From Sphaerisporangium sp039871875 (GTDB lineage: Bacteria > Actinomycetota > Actinomycetes > Streptosporangiales > Streptosporangiaceae): DNA of 64,000 bases. The stretch is from the NCBI RefSeq assembly GCF_039871875.1, contig NZ_JBDPMD010000012.1, positions 107,305 through 171,304 on the forward strand, written 5' to 3'. Positions 26,270 to 34,502 of this stretch are shown piece after piece. The position numbers were made by a program, and so were the translations under genes. Each line of letters opens with the position of its first letter. Within the stretch, counting starts at the first letter, position 1. The notes under the pieces were generated by a model. It saw nothing but the letters and a program-made list of their open reading frames with translations. It made no database searches and was not told the DNA's origin.

Positions 26270-26491
26270 TCACCGCCGGGCGGTGGCGTTTGCGCTGGTG
26301 CACGGTCCCGAGGAGAAGCAGGCGCGGAAGGCGCGGTCGGAACTGCTGCTGGCCGGGTAGCCGGCGGTGTAGTTGCGGTCGAGGCGCGGTAGGAGGAGTA
26401 CCCGTCCGGGCTGCGGTCGCCGTTGATGTCCACCTCGAACCGGATGTAGTCCGCCGCCCCGTCGCCGAGGATCCGCCCCCAGCCGTGACAT
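26270..26491 (-). pseudogene. Frameshifted copy of the small secreted protein
   Basis: Minus-strand sequence reads HGWGRIL, IRFEVDINGDRSPDGYSSYR in one frame and NYTAGYPASSSSDRAFRACF in another, matching the protein at 19422-19838. One base is missing between the two parts, and the signal peptide and first third are gone; the start is a chance ATG (MSRLGADP). It marks the far end of the duplicated cassette. Confidence 0.85.
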
Positions 26492-26881
26492 AGTGCTGAT
26501 CTCCTATCGATACATGCGCATTTGGTGCGTATGCGCCTATCTAGTGCCTGACAGGGATTCTTGTGAGATGAGCGCTGGCATGTTTGACCGTCCGCGCCGC
26601 GCCATTGACTATGCGTGCACGCCTCGCGTTGATCTCATCCTCCGATGGATCCTGCGAGCTCCCCGGTAGCCCGAAATATCGTGGCATGCAGGTGTGTAAC
26701 CCATCGAACTGGACATTTGCCGCCTCTGCGGAGGGTCGTCACTTCGGCGGCCCCGACCCGGACGTGAGGTGGCAAAGTCATCGCACAAACAGGTGTCAAC
26801 GTGATCAGAGCGGGCACGCGCATTGTCGGCTGGACCGCTAGCCGCGTCAGGCCGCGCCACGTCACTCTCACTGGGATCGCC
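26492..26881. other. Intergenic region upstream of whiB-like gene
   Basis: 390 bp, less GC-rich than its surroundings and without a coding signal. An inverted repeat GCGCAT/ATGCGC with a short spacer lies near 26516-26540 and may be a regulator site. The promoter of the WhiB gene is presumably at 26700-26860. Confidence 0.4.
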
Positions 26882-27196
26882 ATGGTCATCCACGACACCG
26901 TCACCGCCGTGCACCGGTCGCCGGCCGGGCCCGCCATCGCCTGGCTGGTCCGGGCCGCCTGCCGCAGCGAGGACCCCGAGCTGTTCTTCCCGATCTCGGC
27001 GAAGGGACCGGGGCACGCGCAGCACGAGCGCGCCAAGTCGATCTGCCGCCGCTGCCCGGTGCGCATGCCGTGCCTGGAGTACGCGATGCGGCGGCGTGAG
27101 GAGCACGGCATCTGGGGCGGCACCGATCCCGAGGAGAGAAGGACCACCGCGTTCCGCCCGGTGCGGCACTCGCTGGCGGGCGGTGACCGCCGATGA
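26882..27196 (+). CDS. WhiB-family iron-sulfur regulator
   Basis: A 104-residue WhiB-like protein from ATG 26882. The four cluster ligands are Cys in RAACRSEDPELFF and in AKSICRRCPVRMPCLEYAM, followed by the G-W loop HGIWGGTDPEERR and a basic tail. WhiB-like proteins bind [4Fe-4S] and act with sigma factor. The stop overlaps the next start (ATGA). It could respond to redox or developmental signals; I cannot assign it to a named WhiB member. Confidence 0.85.
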   Translation: MVIHDTVTAVHRSPAGPAIAWLVRAACRSEDPELFFPISAKGPGHAQHERAKSICRRCPVRMPCLEYAMRRREEHGIWGGTDPEERRTTAFRPVRHSLAGGDRR

Positions 27197-27597
27197 GCGA
27201 GACCACGGCCAGGCCGGGCCGGCCCCACGGGCTGGACGACGCGACCGTCGAGGCGCTCGGCAAGCTGTCGGAGGCGCTGGAGACCGCCGAGCGGGCCCGG
27301 GGCCACCTGTACGCCTTCCACCAGCTCACCGGCCGTGCCCACAACATGCTGGCGGAGGCCGTCGAGATGCTGCGCGCCGCCGGCCACGAGGGCGAGGCGG
27401 ACGTGGTGCGCCGCGACCTGCTCGGCAAGGACGTGCTGCCGGGCCGCTGGACGTACCAGGTGGTCGAGGAGTACGACGACGGCTACCGCCGCACGTTCCT
27501 GGAGGTCGAGGAGCTGATCCGGATGCGCCTGGCCGGCGGGCGGCGGCACATCTACGAGGCGGAGATGAAGGAGCGCTTCCAGTCGGGCGAGGTCTGA
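27193..27597 (+). CDS. Conserved-looking hypothetical, coupled to whiB-like gene
   Basis: A 134-residue soluble, charged protein that overlaps the WhiB gene by 4 bp, so translation is coupled. Predicted helices (TVEALGKLSEALETAERARG, AHNMLAEAVEMLRAAGHEGE) are followed by LLGKDVLPGRWTYQVVEEYD and a basic C-terminus. No domain recognised. It has a regular coding pattern, so it is a real gene. Possibly a partner of the WhiB regulator. Confidence 0.65.
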   Translation: MSETTARPGRPHGLDDATVEALGKLSEALETAERARGHLYAFHQLTGRAHNMLAEAVEMLRAAGHEGEADVVRRDLLGKDVLPGRWTYQVVEEYDDGYRRTFLEVEELIRMRLAGGRRHIYEAEMKERFQSGEV

Positions 27598-27600
27598 CGC

Positions 27601-28521
27601 CTACTTCAGCGCGCCCGCGGTGAGCCCGGCCTGGATCTGGCGCTGGAACACGGTGTAGACGGCGAGCATGGGCAGGATGGCCATCCCGAGCGCGGCGAAC
27701 AGCGCGGCCCAGTCGGCGTCGTACCCGGCCGCCGTCGAGATGTCGGCGATGCCCTGGGTGAGCACCCACTTGTCCTTGGCCTGCCCGCTGAGCAGCACCA
27801 GCGGTATCTGGTACTGGTTCCACTGCCCGAGCACGTTGAAGATCGTGATGCTCACGATGCCCGGCCGGGCCATCGGCAGCATGACCTGGAAGAACACCCG
27901 CGCGTGCGAGGCGCCGTCCACGAACGCCGCCTCCGCCACCGCGCCGGGCAGCGTGCGGAAGAACGCCGTCAGGAAGAACACCGTGAACGGCAGCGAGTAC
28001 GCGATGTACACCAGCACCAGCCCGCCGTGGGTGTCCAGCCCGATGAACGGCCCGACCAGCGGCAGGCTCCCGATGTTGCGCACCACGAAGAACAGCGGCG
28101 TGAGCGCCAGGTACACCGGGAACGCCAGCCCCGACACGAACAGCAGGTAGATCGCGCGCGAGCCCCGGAAGCGGTACCGGGCCAGCACGTACGCCGCCAT
28201 CGACCCGAGCAGCATCGTGCCGGCGGTGCCGAACGCCACCACGACGACGCTGTTGAGCATGTACCGCCCCACGTGCGCCTGGTCCCACGCGCGGGCCCAG
28301 TTGTCGAGGCGCAGGGTGGCGGGCAGCGACCACGCGTCGCCGAAGATCTCGTCCTCGCTCTTCACCGACGCGAGGAACGTCCACACGATCGGCACCGCCA
28401 CCAGCAGCGTCCACACCACCAGCGCCAGGTGCGACAACGCCGACAGCGGCCCGAGGCGGGCCCGGCGCAGCGCGCGGGCCGCGCCTCTGCCGGCCACCGC
28501 CGTCCCCGCCTGCGCGATCAC
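27601..28521 (-). CDS. ngcG: Amino-sugar ABC transporter permease
   Basis: A 306-residue permease from GTG 28521 (GAGGGGG about 8 bp upstream). Six hydrophobic segments begin at LSHLALVVWTLLVAVPIVWTF, with the coupling motif EAAFVDGASHARVFFQVMLP. It is of the second-permease (MalG/NgcG) type, with the usual ending QRQIQAGLTAGALK. Together with NgcF and NgcE it should import N-acetylglucosamine or chitobiose; an ATPase is not encoded here, as usual for actinomycete systems sharing MsiK. Confidence 0.85.
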   Translation of the reverse strand: MIAQAGTAVAGRGAARALRRARLGPLSALSHLALVVWTLLVAVPIVWTFLASVKSEDEIFGDAWSLPATLRLDNWARAWDQAHVGRYMLNSVVVVAFGTAGTMLLGSMAAYVLARYRFRGSRAIYLLFVSGLAFPVYLALTPLFFVVRNIGSLPLVGPFIGLDTHGGLVLVYIAYSLPFTVFFLTAFFRTLPGAVAEAAFVDGASHARVFFQVMLPMARPGIVSITIFNVLGQWNQYQIPLVLLSGQAKDKWVLTQGIADISTAAGYDADWAALFAALGMAILPMLAVYTVFQRQIQAGLTAGALK

Positions 28522-28544
28522 CTCCGGGCCCCCTCTCAGCGCTC

Positions 28545-29471
28545 TCAGAACTCGATCCGTTCGCGGCGCGACAGCCGCAGGGCCAGCGCCGCGAAACCGA
28601 CCGTGAAGAAGAACAGCACCACGCCCATCGCTGAGGCGTAGCCGAACTTGAAGTACTGGAACGCGTTGCGGTAGATCTCCGCCGCCATCACCGTCGTGGA
28701 GTGGTCGGGGCCCCCGTGCTCGGCCGTCATCACCCACACGATGGCGAACACGTCCAGCGCGGCGATGCCGAGGTAGATCCAGCCCACCTGCACCGTGTCC
28801 CACAGCAGCGGCAGCGTCACCCGGAAGAACAGCCGCCCCGGACCGGCCCCGTCGATCTGCGCCGCCTCGTACATCTCACGCGGGACGGACGCCATGCCCG
28901 CCGAGAACAGCACCACGTAGAACCCGACCGCCTGCCACACCAGCACCCCGAGTATCGACCAGAGCGCCACCCCGGGGTCGGACAGGAACCCCACCGGTTC
29001 AAGGCCGAGCGCGATCAGCGGGGCGTTCAGCATGCCCGCGGCGTCCGGCCGGAACACCTGCTGGAACAGCACGGCCACGACGGCGACCGCCAGGACCTGC
29101 GGGAAGAAGAACACCACCCGGTAGAACCGCGACCCGGCCACCCCTCTGGCCCGCGCGCCGCCCGCGTTGAGCAGGAACGCGAAGAACAGCGCGACCACGA
29201 TGGTGAGCACCGGCAGCAGCACCAGCAGCAGCGCGTTGTGCCCGACGGCCGTCCAGAACACGTCGTCGCCGAGCAGCCGCCGGAAGTTGTCGAGACCGGT
29301 GAACCGCGGGCTCGCGCTCACGCCCCGCCAGTCGGTCAGCGCGATGGTGAACGCCTGCACGTACGGCGAGATCACGTAGACCACGTACAGCAGCAGCGGC
29401 AGGGCCAGGAAACCCGCGACGAACCGCGCCCTGGCGAACGCGGCGGGCCGTGCCGCCGGGCGGAGCCTCAT
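28545..29471 (-). CDS. ngcF: Amino-sugar ABC transporter permease
   Basis: A 308-residue permease of the MalF/NgcF type. Hydrophobic segments include FVAGFLALPLLLYVVYVISP and ALLLVLLPVLTIVVALFFAF; the ATPase-coupling motif is EAAQIDGAGPGRLFFRVTLP. It is 23 bp upstream of ngcG and 16 bp downstream of the binding protein gene in one operon. Confidence 0.85.
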   Translation of the reverse strand: MRLRPAARPAAFARARFVAGFLALPLLLYVVYVISPYVQAFTIALTDWRGVSASPRFTGLDNFRRLLGDDVFWTAVGHNALLLVLLPVLTIVVALFFAFLLNAGGARARGVAGSRFYRVVFFFPQVLAVAVVAVLFQQVFRPDAAGMLNAPLIALGLEPVGFLSDPGVALWSILGVLVWQAVGFYVVLFSAGMASVPREMYEAAQIDGAGPGRLFFRVTLPLLWDTVQVGWIYLGIAALDVFAIVWVMTAEHGGPDHSTTVMAAEIYRNAFQYFKFGYASAMGVVLFFFTVGFAALALRLSRRERIEF

Positions 29472-29487
29472 CGCGCCCCCCTTCCGC

Positions 29488-30906
29488 TCAGCGGGTGAAC
29501 TTCTTGACCGAGGAGTCGTTCCTGATGGCGTCGGACTTGCGCTGCAGCCGCTCGGCCCACGCGGCGGGCTTCAGCCGCCCCGCCATGAGCTGGCCGGTGG
29601 CGGCGGCCACCTCGTCGTGCAGCTCCTGGTACCACTGGCGGAACCGGAAGTACGTCACATTGGTTCCCGCCGCCTTCAGGGCCGCGGCGGCGCTCGTCAG
29701 GCCCGGCGTGAGCGTGCGGCCCTCCGCCGCGCCCTCCACCACCGTCAGCGTGCTGACCAGCTCGGTGAACCGGCCCGCGCCCTGTTTGGAGAGCATCGCC
29801 CGCATGTACTCCACGCCCGCCATCGGGTTGGCGGAGCGGGCCGCCACGAAGTACTCCTCGCCGGGCCGCGAGTGCAGCGTGCCGTACGGCAGCGCGTCGG
29901 AGGAGGTGAACGACGGCAGCGGGAACATGGCGTACTCGAAGTCCGGCGGGGTGGTGTCCTTCTGCTCGTTCTCCAGCCACGACCCGCACGGCAGCATCGC
30001 CACCTGGTACTTGTTGTGCGCCGTCTGCGTCTGGATGTGGTCCAGGCCGCTCGTGCCCCGCATCAGGTACCGGGCGCCGACGTCGGCGAACGCCCCGGCC
30101 GCCGTGACCACCGGCTCGGCCTGCCACGCGCCCTCCGCCAGGTTGTCGAGGTTCTTCAGCACCTCGGCCCCCCCGATCTTGGCGGCCAGCGTGAGGATCG
30201 TCTCGTAGATGTAGAACGGGTGCTTGCCAGCGAAGGTGAACGGCGCCGTCTTCCCCGAGTCCTTGACGGCCTGGCACAGCGCGGTGAACTCGTCCCAGGT
30301 CTGCGGCACCTCCCAGCCGTTCTCCCGGAACAGCTTCTTGGAGTACCAGATGCCCCACACCGTGCTGGCGTAGTTGAGCACGCAGAACCTGCCGTCGTAG
30401 GTGCCGATCTCGACGGCCGCAGGCAGGATCGTGTCCCGCACCTTCACCGCCGGGTCGTCCCAGCTCGGCGCGTCCAGCAGCGGGCCGAGGTCCTGGAGCT
30501 GGCCGTCCTGCGCCAGGGCTCCGAAGTCCATGGCGCCCGCCCCGGAGTTGTTCACGAACTCCGGCGGGTCGCCCCCGGCGAACCGCGGCTGCAGCGTCTT
30601 GGCGATCTCCTTGGTGGTCGTGTGCTTGATGCGCACGTTCGGGTGCCTGCCCGCGAACAGCGGCTGGTGCACCTGGCGGGCGTACGCGTCCCCGAACCCG
30701 CCGTCGAAGACGACCACCTCGAACGGCTGGTCCTCGGGGATGCCGAGCGGGTTGGACGCCGAGGTGGCGCCCGCCGACGGGGACCGCGAGGGGGCCGGGC
30801 CCGCGGGCGTCGCGCAGGACGCCACGGCGCCGGCCGCGGGGGCGAGCAGCCCGGCGAGCGCGGCGGCGCGGAGCAGTTCGCGCCGGGAGAACGTGTTGTC
30901 CGCCAT
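29488..30906 (-). CDS. ngcE: GlcNAc/chitobiose-binding lipoprotein
   Basis: A 472-residue extracellular solute-binding protein. The N-terminus combines a twin-arginine motif (SRRELLRAAALAG) with a lipobox (AVASC), so it is probably a Tat-exported lipoprotein. The mature part matches NgcE: FDGGFGDAYARQVHQPLFA, QPRFAGGDPPEFVNNSGA, ETILTLAAKIGGAEVLKNLD, and the end NDSSVKKFTR. It should bind GlcNAc and chitobiose for the NgcFG permease. It lies 52 bp after the SIS gene. Confidence 0.9.
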   Translation of the reverse strand: MADNTFSRRELLRAAALAGLLAPAAGAVASCATPAGPAPSRSPSAGATSASNPLGIPEDQPFEVVVFDGGFGDAYARQVHQPLFAGRHPNVRIKHTTTKEIAKTLQPRFAGGDPPEFVNNSGAGAMDFGALAQDGQLQDLGPLLDAPSWDDPAVKVRDTILPAAVEIGTYDGRFCVLNYASTVWGIWYSKKLFRENGWEVPQTWDEFTALCQAVKDSGKTAPFTFAGKHPFYIYETILTLAAKIGGAEVLKNLDNLAEGAWQAEPVVTAAGAFADVGARYLMRGTSGLDHIQTQTAHNKYQVAMLPCGSWLENEQKDTTPPDFEYAMFPLPSFTSSDALPYGTLHSRPGEEYFVAARSANPMAGVEYMRAMLSKQGAGRFTELVSTLTVVEGAAEGRTLTPGLTSAAAALKAAGTNVTYFRFRQWYQELHDEVAAATGQLMAGRLKPAAWAERLQRKSDAIRNDSSVKKFTR

Positions 30907-30958
30907 GGAACCTCCTGGGGGTGGGGCGCGGCGGCGCCTGACGTCGGTGTGGGCCCGG

Positions 30959-31711
30959 TCACCCGCCGCGGCGGATGCGCCCGGCGTAGCGGCCCTCCAG
31001 CTCGCGGTTGTGCTCGTCGCCGCCGAGGACGTTGGCCGAGCGGTAGATCGGCGGTGTCTCGCCCGCCGCCAGCAGCGTGCCGACCACCTCGGCCACCACC
31101 ATCTGGGCGAGCAGCGCCGAGGTGATCGTCGACACCGCCCCGAACGACCCGCCGCCGGGCAGCGGCAGCACCGCGTCGCCGTACGGGGCGCCGTTGTCCA
31201 GCACCACGTCCGCGAGGTCGAGCAGCTTCAGCCCGGTGGGGTGGCGCGACCGCATCTCAGTGCTGTGCCGCACCGAGGTCAGCGCGACCAGCGCGTGGCG
31301 CCGCTCCTTGACGATCGAGGCCAGCTCCACCACCGAGCCGTTCACCCCCGAACTTGAGATGATCACGAAGGCGTCCTGCGGGGCGACCGGGGCCAGCTCG
31401 TAGACGCGCCTGGCGATCGCCGGGTCGCGCTCCAGCTCCGGCGAGGCCAGCACGGACGGCGGCTCCCCGCCGTACAGCACCAGGTCGCGCAGGGTCAGCC
31501 GGTTGGTGGGCACCAGCCCGCCGGCCCGCCCGGCGATCTCCATCGCGATGGCCTCGGAGTGGCCCGAGCCGAACGCCTGGATCACCCCGCCCGCGCGCAG
31601 GGACGCGTACAGCAGTTCCGCGGCCGCGCGCACCGCGGGCGCCTGGCTCACCGCGACCTCGTGCGCGAGCACCTGGGCCCGCTGGGCGTAGGCGGCGCCG
31701 CTGATCTCCAC
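30959..31711 (-). CDS. SIS-domain phosphosugar protein
   Basis: A 250-residue SIS-domain protein (UPF0309-like): GGVIQAFGSGHSEAIAMEIAG, VIISSSGVNGSVVELASIVK and ALVALTSVRHST form the sugar-phosphate pocket. It is the first gene of the ngc operon, with AAGGAG about 10 bp before GTG 31711. It likely isomerises, or senses, an amino-sugar phosphate made after uptake (for example a GlcNAc-6-P relative). Enzymatic role unproven. Confidence 0.8.
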   Translation of the reverse strand: MEISGAAYAQRAQVLAHEVAVSQAPAVRAAAELLYASLRAGGVIQAFGSGHSEAIAMEIAGRAGGLVPTNRLTLRDLVLYGGEPPSVLASPELERDPAIARRVYELAPVAPQDAFVIISSSGVNGSVVELASIVKERRHALVALTSVRHSTEMRSRHPTGLKLLDLADVVLDNGAPYGDAVLPLPGGGSFGAVSTITSALLAQMVVAEVVGTLLAAGETPPIYRSANVLGGDEHNRELEGRYAGRIRRGG

Positions 31712-31760
31712 GTCGTCACAGCTCCTTCGGGGTCATTCCTTTTCACCAAAGGCCCTTGAC

Positions 31761-31774
31761 ATGAAAATATTCAT
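31761..31774. promoter_or_regulatory. Inverted repeat ATGAA-AATA-TTCAT
   Basis: Perfect 5-bp arms in the gap between the SIS-ngc operon and the divergent cupin gene, immediately after TTGACA (31756-31761). It could be an operator for one or both units. I did not find a DasR-type site (TGGTCTAGACCA) here. Confidence 0.4.
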
Positions 31775-31895
31775 CATCGGGGGAGGGTTATCAAGTGCCG
31801 CCCCGTTACATTTCGGGCAGCCCGCATGGGTGCCGCACGGCGCGGGATACTGGGAGAGCCGCACGTCCGGCGGCACCGGCACGGGGAGAGGCATC

Positions 31896-32342
31896 ATGAG
31901 GTTCGCGAGCGAGGACGGCGCCAAGGCCACCCCGGCCGCCGCCGGCCGGTTCACCGAGGGCGTCCACGAGACCAGGTTCCTCGAGGCGGTGCGCGAGAAC
32001 GGCCTGCGGGCGCAGCGGTTCTCCTACGCGCCGAGCGCCCGCTCCGGCTGGCACGTGCACGACGGCGAGCAGGCGCTGTACATCCTGCACGGACGCGGGG
32101 TGATCGCCCGCGAGGGCGAGACCGAGGGCGTGGCCCTGGGGCCGGGGGACTGGGTGCACGTCGAGCCGGGAGAAAAGCACTGGCACGGCGCGGCGCCCGA
32201 CGCTACCTTCGTTCATCTCGCCGTCACCGCCAGCGGCGCCACCCATTGGCACGGCCCGGTGACCGACGAGGAGTACGCGTCCGCGACCGAGGCCCCCCGC
32301 CCCGCTGCCAGGGAGGGCGGCCCCGGCCACCTGCCGGGCTGA
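31896..32342 (+). CDS. Cupin-domain protein
   Basis: A 148-residue small cupin from ATG 31896 (GGGGAGAG upstream); an upstream ATG at 31761 lies in the promoter and is less likely. Motif 1 is GWHVHDGEQALYILHGRG (H-x-H-x3-E), motif 2 is PGEKHWHGAAP. Metal-binding beta-barrel, cytoplasmic. It sits opposite the amino-sugar operon and next to a DUF2087 gene. Function not predictable; cupins of this size often act as isomerases or dioxygenase-like proteins. Confidence 0.8.
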   Translation: MRFASEDGAKATPAAAGRFTEGVHETRFLEAVRENGLRAQRFSYAPSARSGWHVHDGEQALYILHGRGVIAREGETEGVALGPGDWVHVEPGEKHWHGAAPDATFVHLAVTASGATHWHGPVTDEEYASATEAPRPAAREGGPGHLPG

Positions 32343-32367
32343 CGGCGTGGCCGCGTACCATCACGAG

Positions 32368-32907
32368 ATGGCGGACGTCGCTGGGGGAGCGTTGAGCGAG
32401 GAAGAGATCAGGCGCGTCCTCGGCCTGCTCTACCAGGAGGACACCCTGCGGGTGCTGTCCGCCCTGGTGCTGAGCGGCGACCCGCGGGACGCCGGCCTGG
32501 AGCCCGACGCGTTGCGCCGCGCCCTTGACCGCCTGGAACGCGGCGGCCTCGCCACCCGCGACCATGACGGCTGGCACCCGCGCCGCGAGCGCTTCCGCGA
32601 GCTGCTGCACGCCGCCAAGGGCCCCGCCTCCCCGGCCGCGTCCCCCGAGGACCGCGTCATGCAGAACTTCCTGGTGGAGGGCCGCCTCAGGGCCATCCCC
32701 ACCCGCCGGGAGAAGCGCCTGGTCGTGCTCGACTACATCGCCCGCGTCTTCGAGCCCGGCGTCCGCTACCCCGAGAAGGACGTCAACGTCGCCCTGCGCG
32801 CCTTTCACGACGACTTCGCCGCCCTGCGCCGCTACCTGGTGGACGAGGGCCTGCTCGCCCGCGCCGACAACGTCTACTGGCGCAGCGGCGGCTCGGTCGA
32901 CCTCTGA
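32368..32907 (+). CDS. DUF2087-domain protein with winged-helix N-terminus
   Basis: A 179-residue protein. Residues 10-80 look like a winged helix (RRVLGLLYQEDTLRVLSALV, LDRLERGGLATRDHDGW). The C-terminal half has the DUF2087 features PTRREKRLVVLDYIARVFEP, RYPEKDVNVALRAFHDD and YLVDEGLLAR. Likely a DNA-binding regulator. GTG 32347 is an alternative start, five bases after the cupin stop. Confidence 0.8.
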   Translation: MADVAGGALSEEEIRRVLGLLYQEDTLRVLSALVLSGDPRDAGLEPDALRRALDRLERGGLATRDHDGWHPRRERFRELLHAAKGPASPAASPEDRVMQNFLVEGRLRAIPTRREKRLVVLDYIARVFEPGVRYPEKDVNVALRAFHDDFAALRRYLVDEGLLARADNVYWRSGGSVDL

Positions 32908-32919
32908 CCCGGGCCCCGC

Positions 32920-34233
32920 TCAGGGGGCGGCGGTGCCGTGGGGACGTTCCGGGACCTCGCTGTCCAGGGGGACGGCGGAGGCGCGGACCAGGTCGAGCTG
33001 CACCGTCTGGCGGGGGAGCACGGCGTCCAGCAGCCAGTTGCCCGCGACACGGGCGCGTCCCCCGGGGAGGGCCAGCAGGTGGTAGCCGCGGGTGACGGCT
33101 TTGGCGGGCAGGCCGGAGAGCGGCACGCCGAGAGGGTTGGCGGCGGCCTTGGCGCCGGCCAGGTCCACCACGAAACCGAGATCGCTGTGCTTGTACGGCC
33201 GGCGCTCGGCCCGGCCGTAGGAGGCGGCGACGTTGCCCGCGACGCGGGTGCCCTGGCGGGTGGCGTGCTGGGCGGTCATCGCGGTGAACTCGCCTGGCCG
33301 GGTGAGGTCGGGCACCGCGGCGGCGTCGCCGCAGCCGAAGATCTCCGGGTGGCCGGGCACGGTGAGGAACTCGTCGGTGCACAGCCGCCCGCGTTCGGTC
33401 GCCAGCCCCAGTGACTCGATCAGCGGGTCGGGCCGCACGCCGACGCACCACACCAGCGACCGGGTCGGCACGAACTCCCCGTCGGACAGCTTGACGCCCT
33501 CGTGGGTGGCCTCGGCGACGCTGGTGCCGGTGCGGATCTCCACGCCCCGCTCCGCGAGCGTCTCGTGCGCGGTGCGCGACAGCCGTTCGTCCAGCTCGGG
33601 CAGGATGCGCGGCGCCACGTCCACCAGCAGCCACCGCAGCCGCTGCCCCCGCAGGCCCGTGCGGCGGCGCAGGATGTCGCGGGTGAGGAGCTGCCCGTGC
33701 GCGGCCACCTCGGTGCCGGTGTACCCGGCGCCCACCACGACGAACGTGCAGCGCGCCGTCCGCTCCTCCGGGTCGTCGGCGGCCTCGGCGAGCTCCATCT
33801 GGCGGATCATGTGGTCGCGCAGGTACAGCGCCTCGGCGATGCTGCGGAACCCGTGGGCGTGCTCGGCGACACCCGGCACGGGCAGCAGCTTGTTGACGCT
33901 GCCCACCGCGACGACCAGCCGGTCGTAGCGCAGATCGCGGTGCCCGCCCTCGGCGTCGGTGCAGTGCAGCCGCCGCTCCTTGAGGTCCACCGAGTCCACG
34001 GTGGCCAGCAGGTGGCGCACCCCGGGGCAGTGGCCCGCCAGCGGGACGGCGACCTTGCGGGGGTCGAGGATGCCGGCCGCGACCTCCGGCAGCAGCGGCA
34101 GGTACAGGAAGTAGTCGGTCGGGTTGACCAGCACGATCTCGATCGCGCCTCTGGCCATGCGGGACAGCTTGCGCGCGGCGGTGAAACCGGCGAACCCCCC
34201 GCCGGCGATGACGACGCGCTCACGGTCGGCCAT
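32920..34233 (-). CDS. NDH-2-type FAD-dependent NADH dehydrogenase-like protein
   Basis: A 437-residue flavoprotein from ATG 34233 after GGGGGGAA. FAD site VVIAGGGFAGFTAARKL, YFLYLPLLPEVAAG, NAD site FVVVGAGYTGTEVA, second FAD motif EIFGCGDAAAVPDLTRPG. It matches membrane-associated type II NADH dehydrogenases, with a C-terminal region lacking clear transmembrane helices. It should pass electrons from NADH to quinone. It is divergent from the Nit1C-type operon. Confidence 0.85.
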   Translation of the reverse strand: MADRERVVIAGGGFAGFTAARKLSRMARGAIEIVLVNPTDYFLYLPLLPEVAAGILDPRKVAVPLAGHCPGVRHLLATVDSVDLKERRLHCTDAEGGHRDLRYDRLVVAVGSVNKLLPVPGVAEHAHGFRSIAEALYLRDHMIRQMELAEAADDPEERTARCTFVVVGAGYTGTEVAAHGQLLTRDILRRRTGLRGQRLRWLLVDVAPRILPELDERLSRTAHETLAERGVEIRTGTSVAEATHEGVKLSDGEFVPTRSLVWCVGVRPDPLIESLGLATERGRLCTDEFLTVPGHPEIFGCGDAAAVPDLTRPGEFTAMTAQHATRQGTRVAGNVAASYGRAERRPYKHSDLGFVVDLAGAKAAANPLGVPLSGLPAKAVTRGYHLLALPGGRARVAGNWLLDAVLPRQTVQLDLVRASAVPLDSEVPERPHGTAAP

Positions 34234-34286
34234 GGACGTTCCCCCCTTCGACAACGCCGGGCTTGCCAGGAACCGCCGTACCCACC

Positions 34287-34376
34287 TTGACACCGGGAAA
34301 CCACCCGTCCCATCCTGTAACCGCTCGGTATACGCACTGTGAGGGCGGGGTAACGGCTTTTTGTTCCGGGGGAAAC
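34287..34376 (+). promoter_or_regulatory. Promoter region of the Nit1C-type operon, phased GlnR-like half-sites
   Basis: TTGACA at 34287 is a possible -35. Half-sites spaced in 11-bp phase follow: GTAAC 34317, GTATA 34328, GTGAG 34339, GTAAC 34350, (TTGTT 34361), GAAAC 34372. GlnR, the actinomycete nitrogen regulator, binds GTnAC/GaAAC half-sites about 11 bp apart. This would fit a nitrogen-starvation cluster, but the match is imperfect. Confidence 0.4.
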
Positions 34377-34502
34377 CGTCCGGCAACGGCGGGCCCCTCG
34401 AATGGGGGGCACGCTGAATCGACGGCGGCGGCTCTTTCCCAGGGAGGTTCGCATGCCAGGCACCCCCTTCTCCCGTCCCCCGGCGCGCGAGGACTCTCCC
34501 CG

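Noticed and set aside
31712..31895. DasR site controlling the ngc operon
   Set aside because: No sequence close to TGGTCTAGACCA is present in the divergent promoter.
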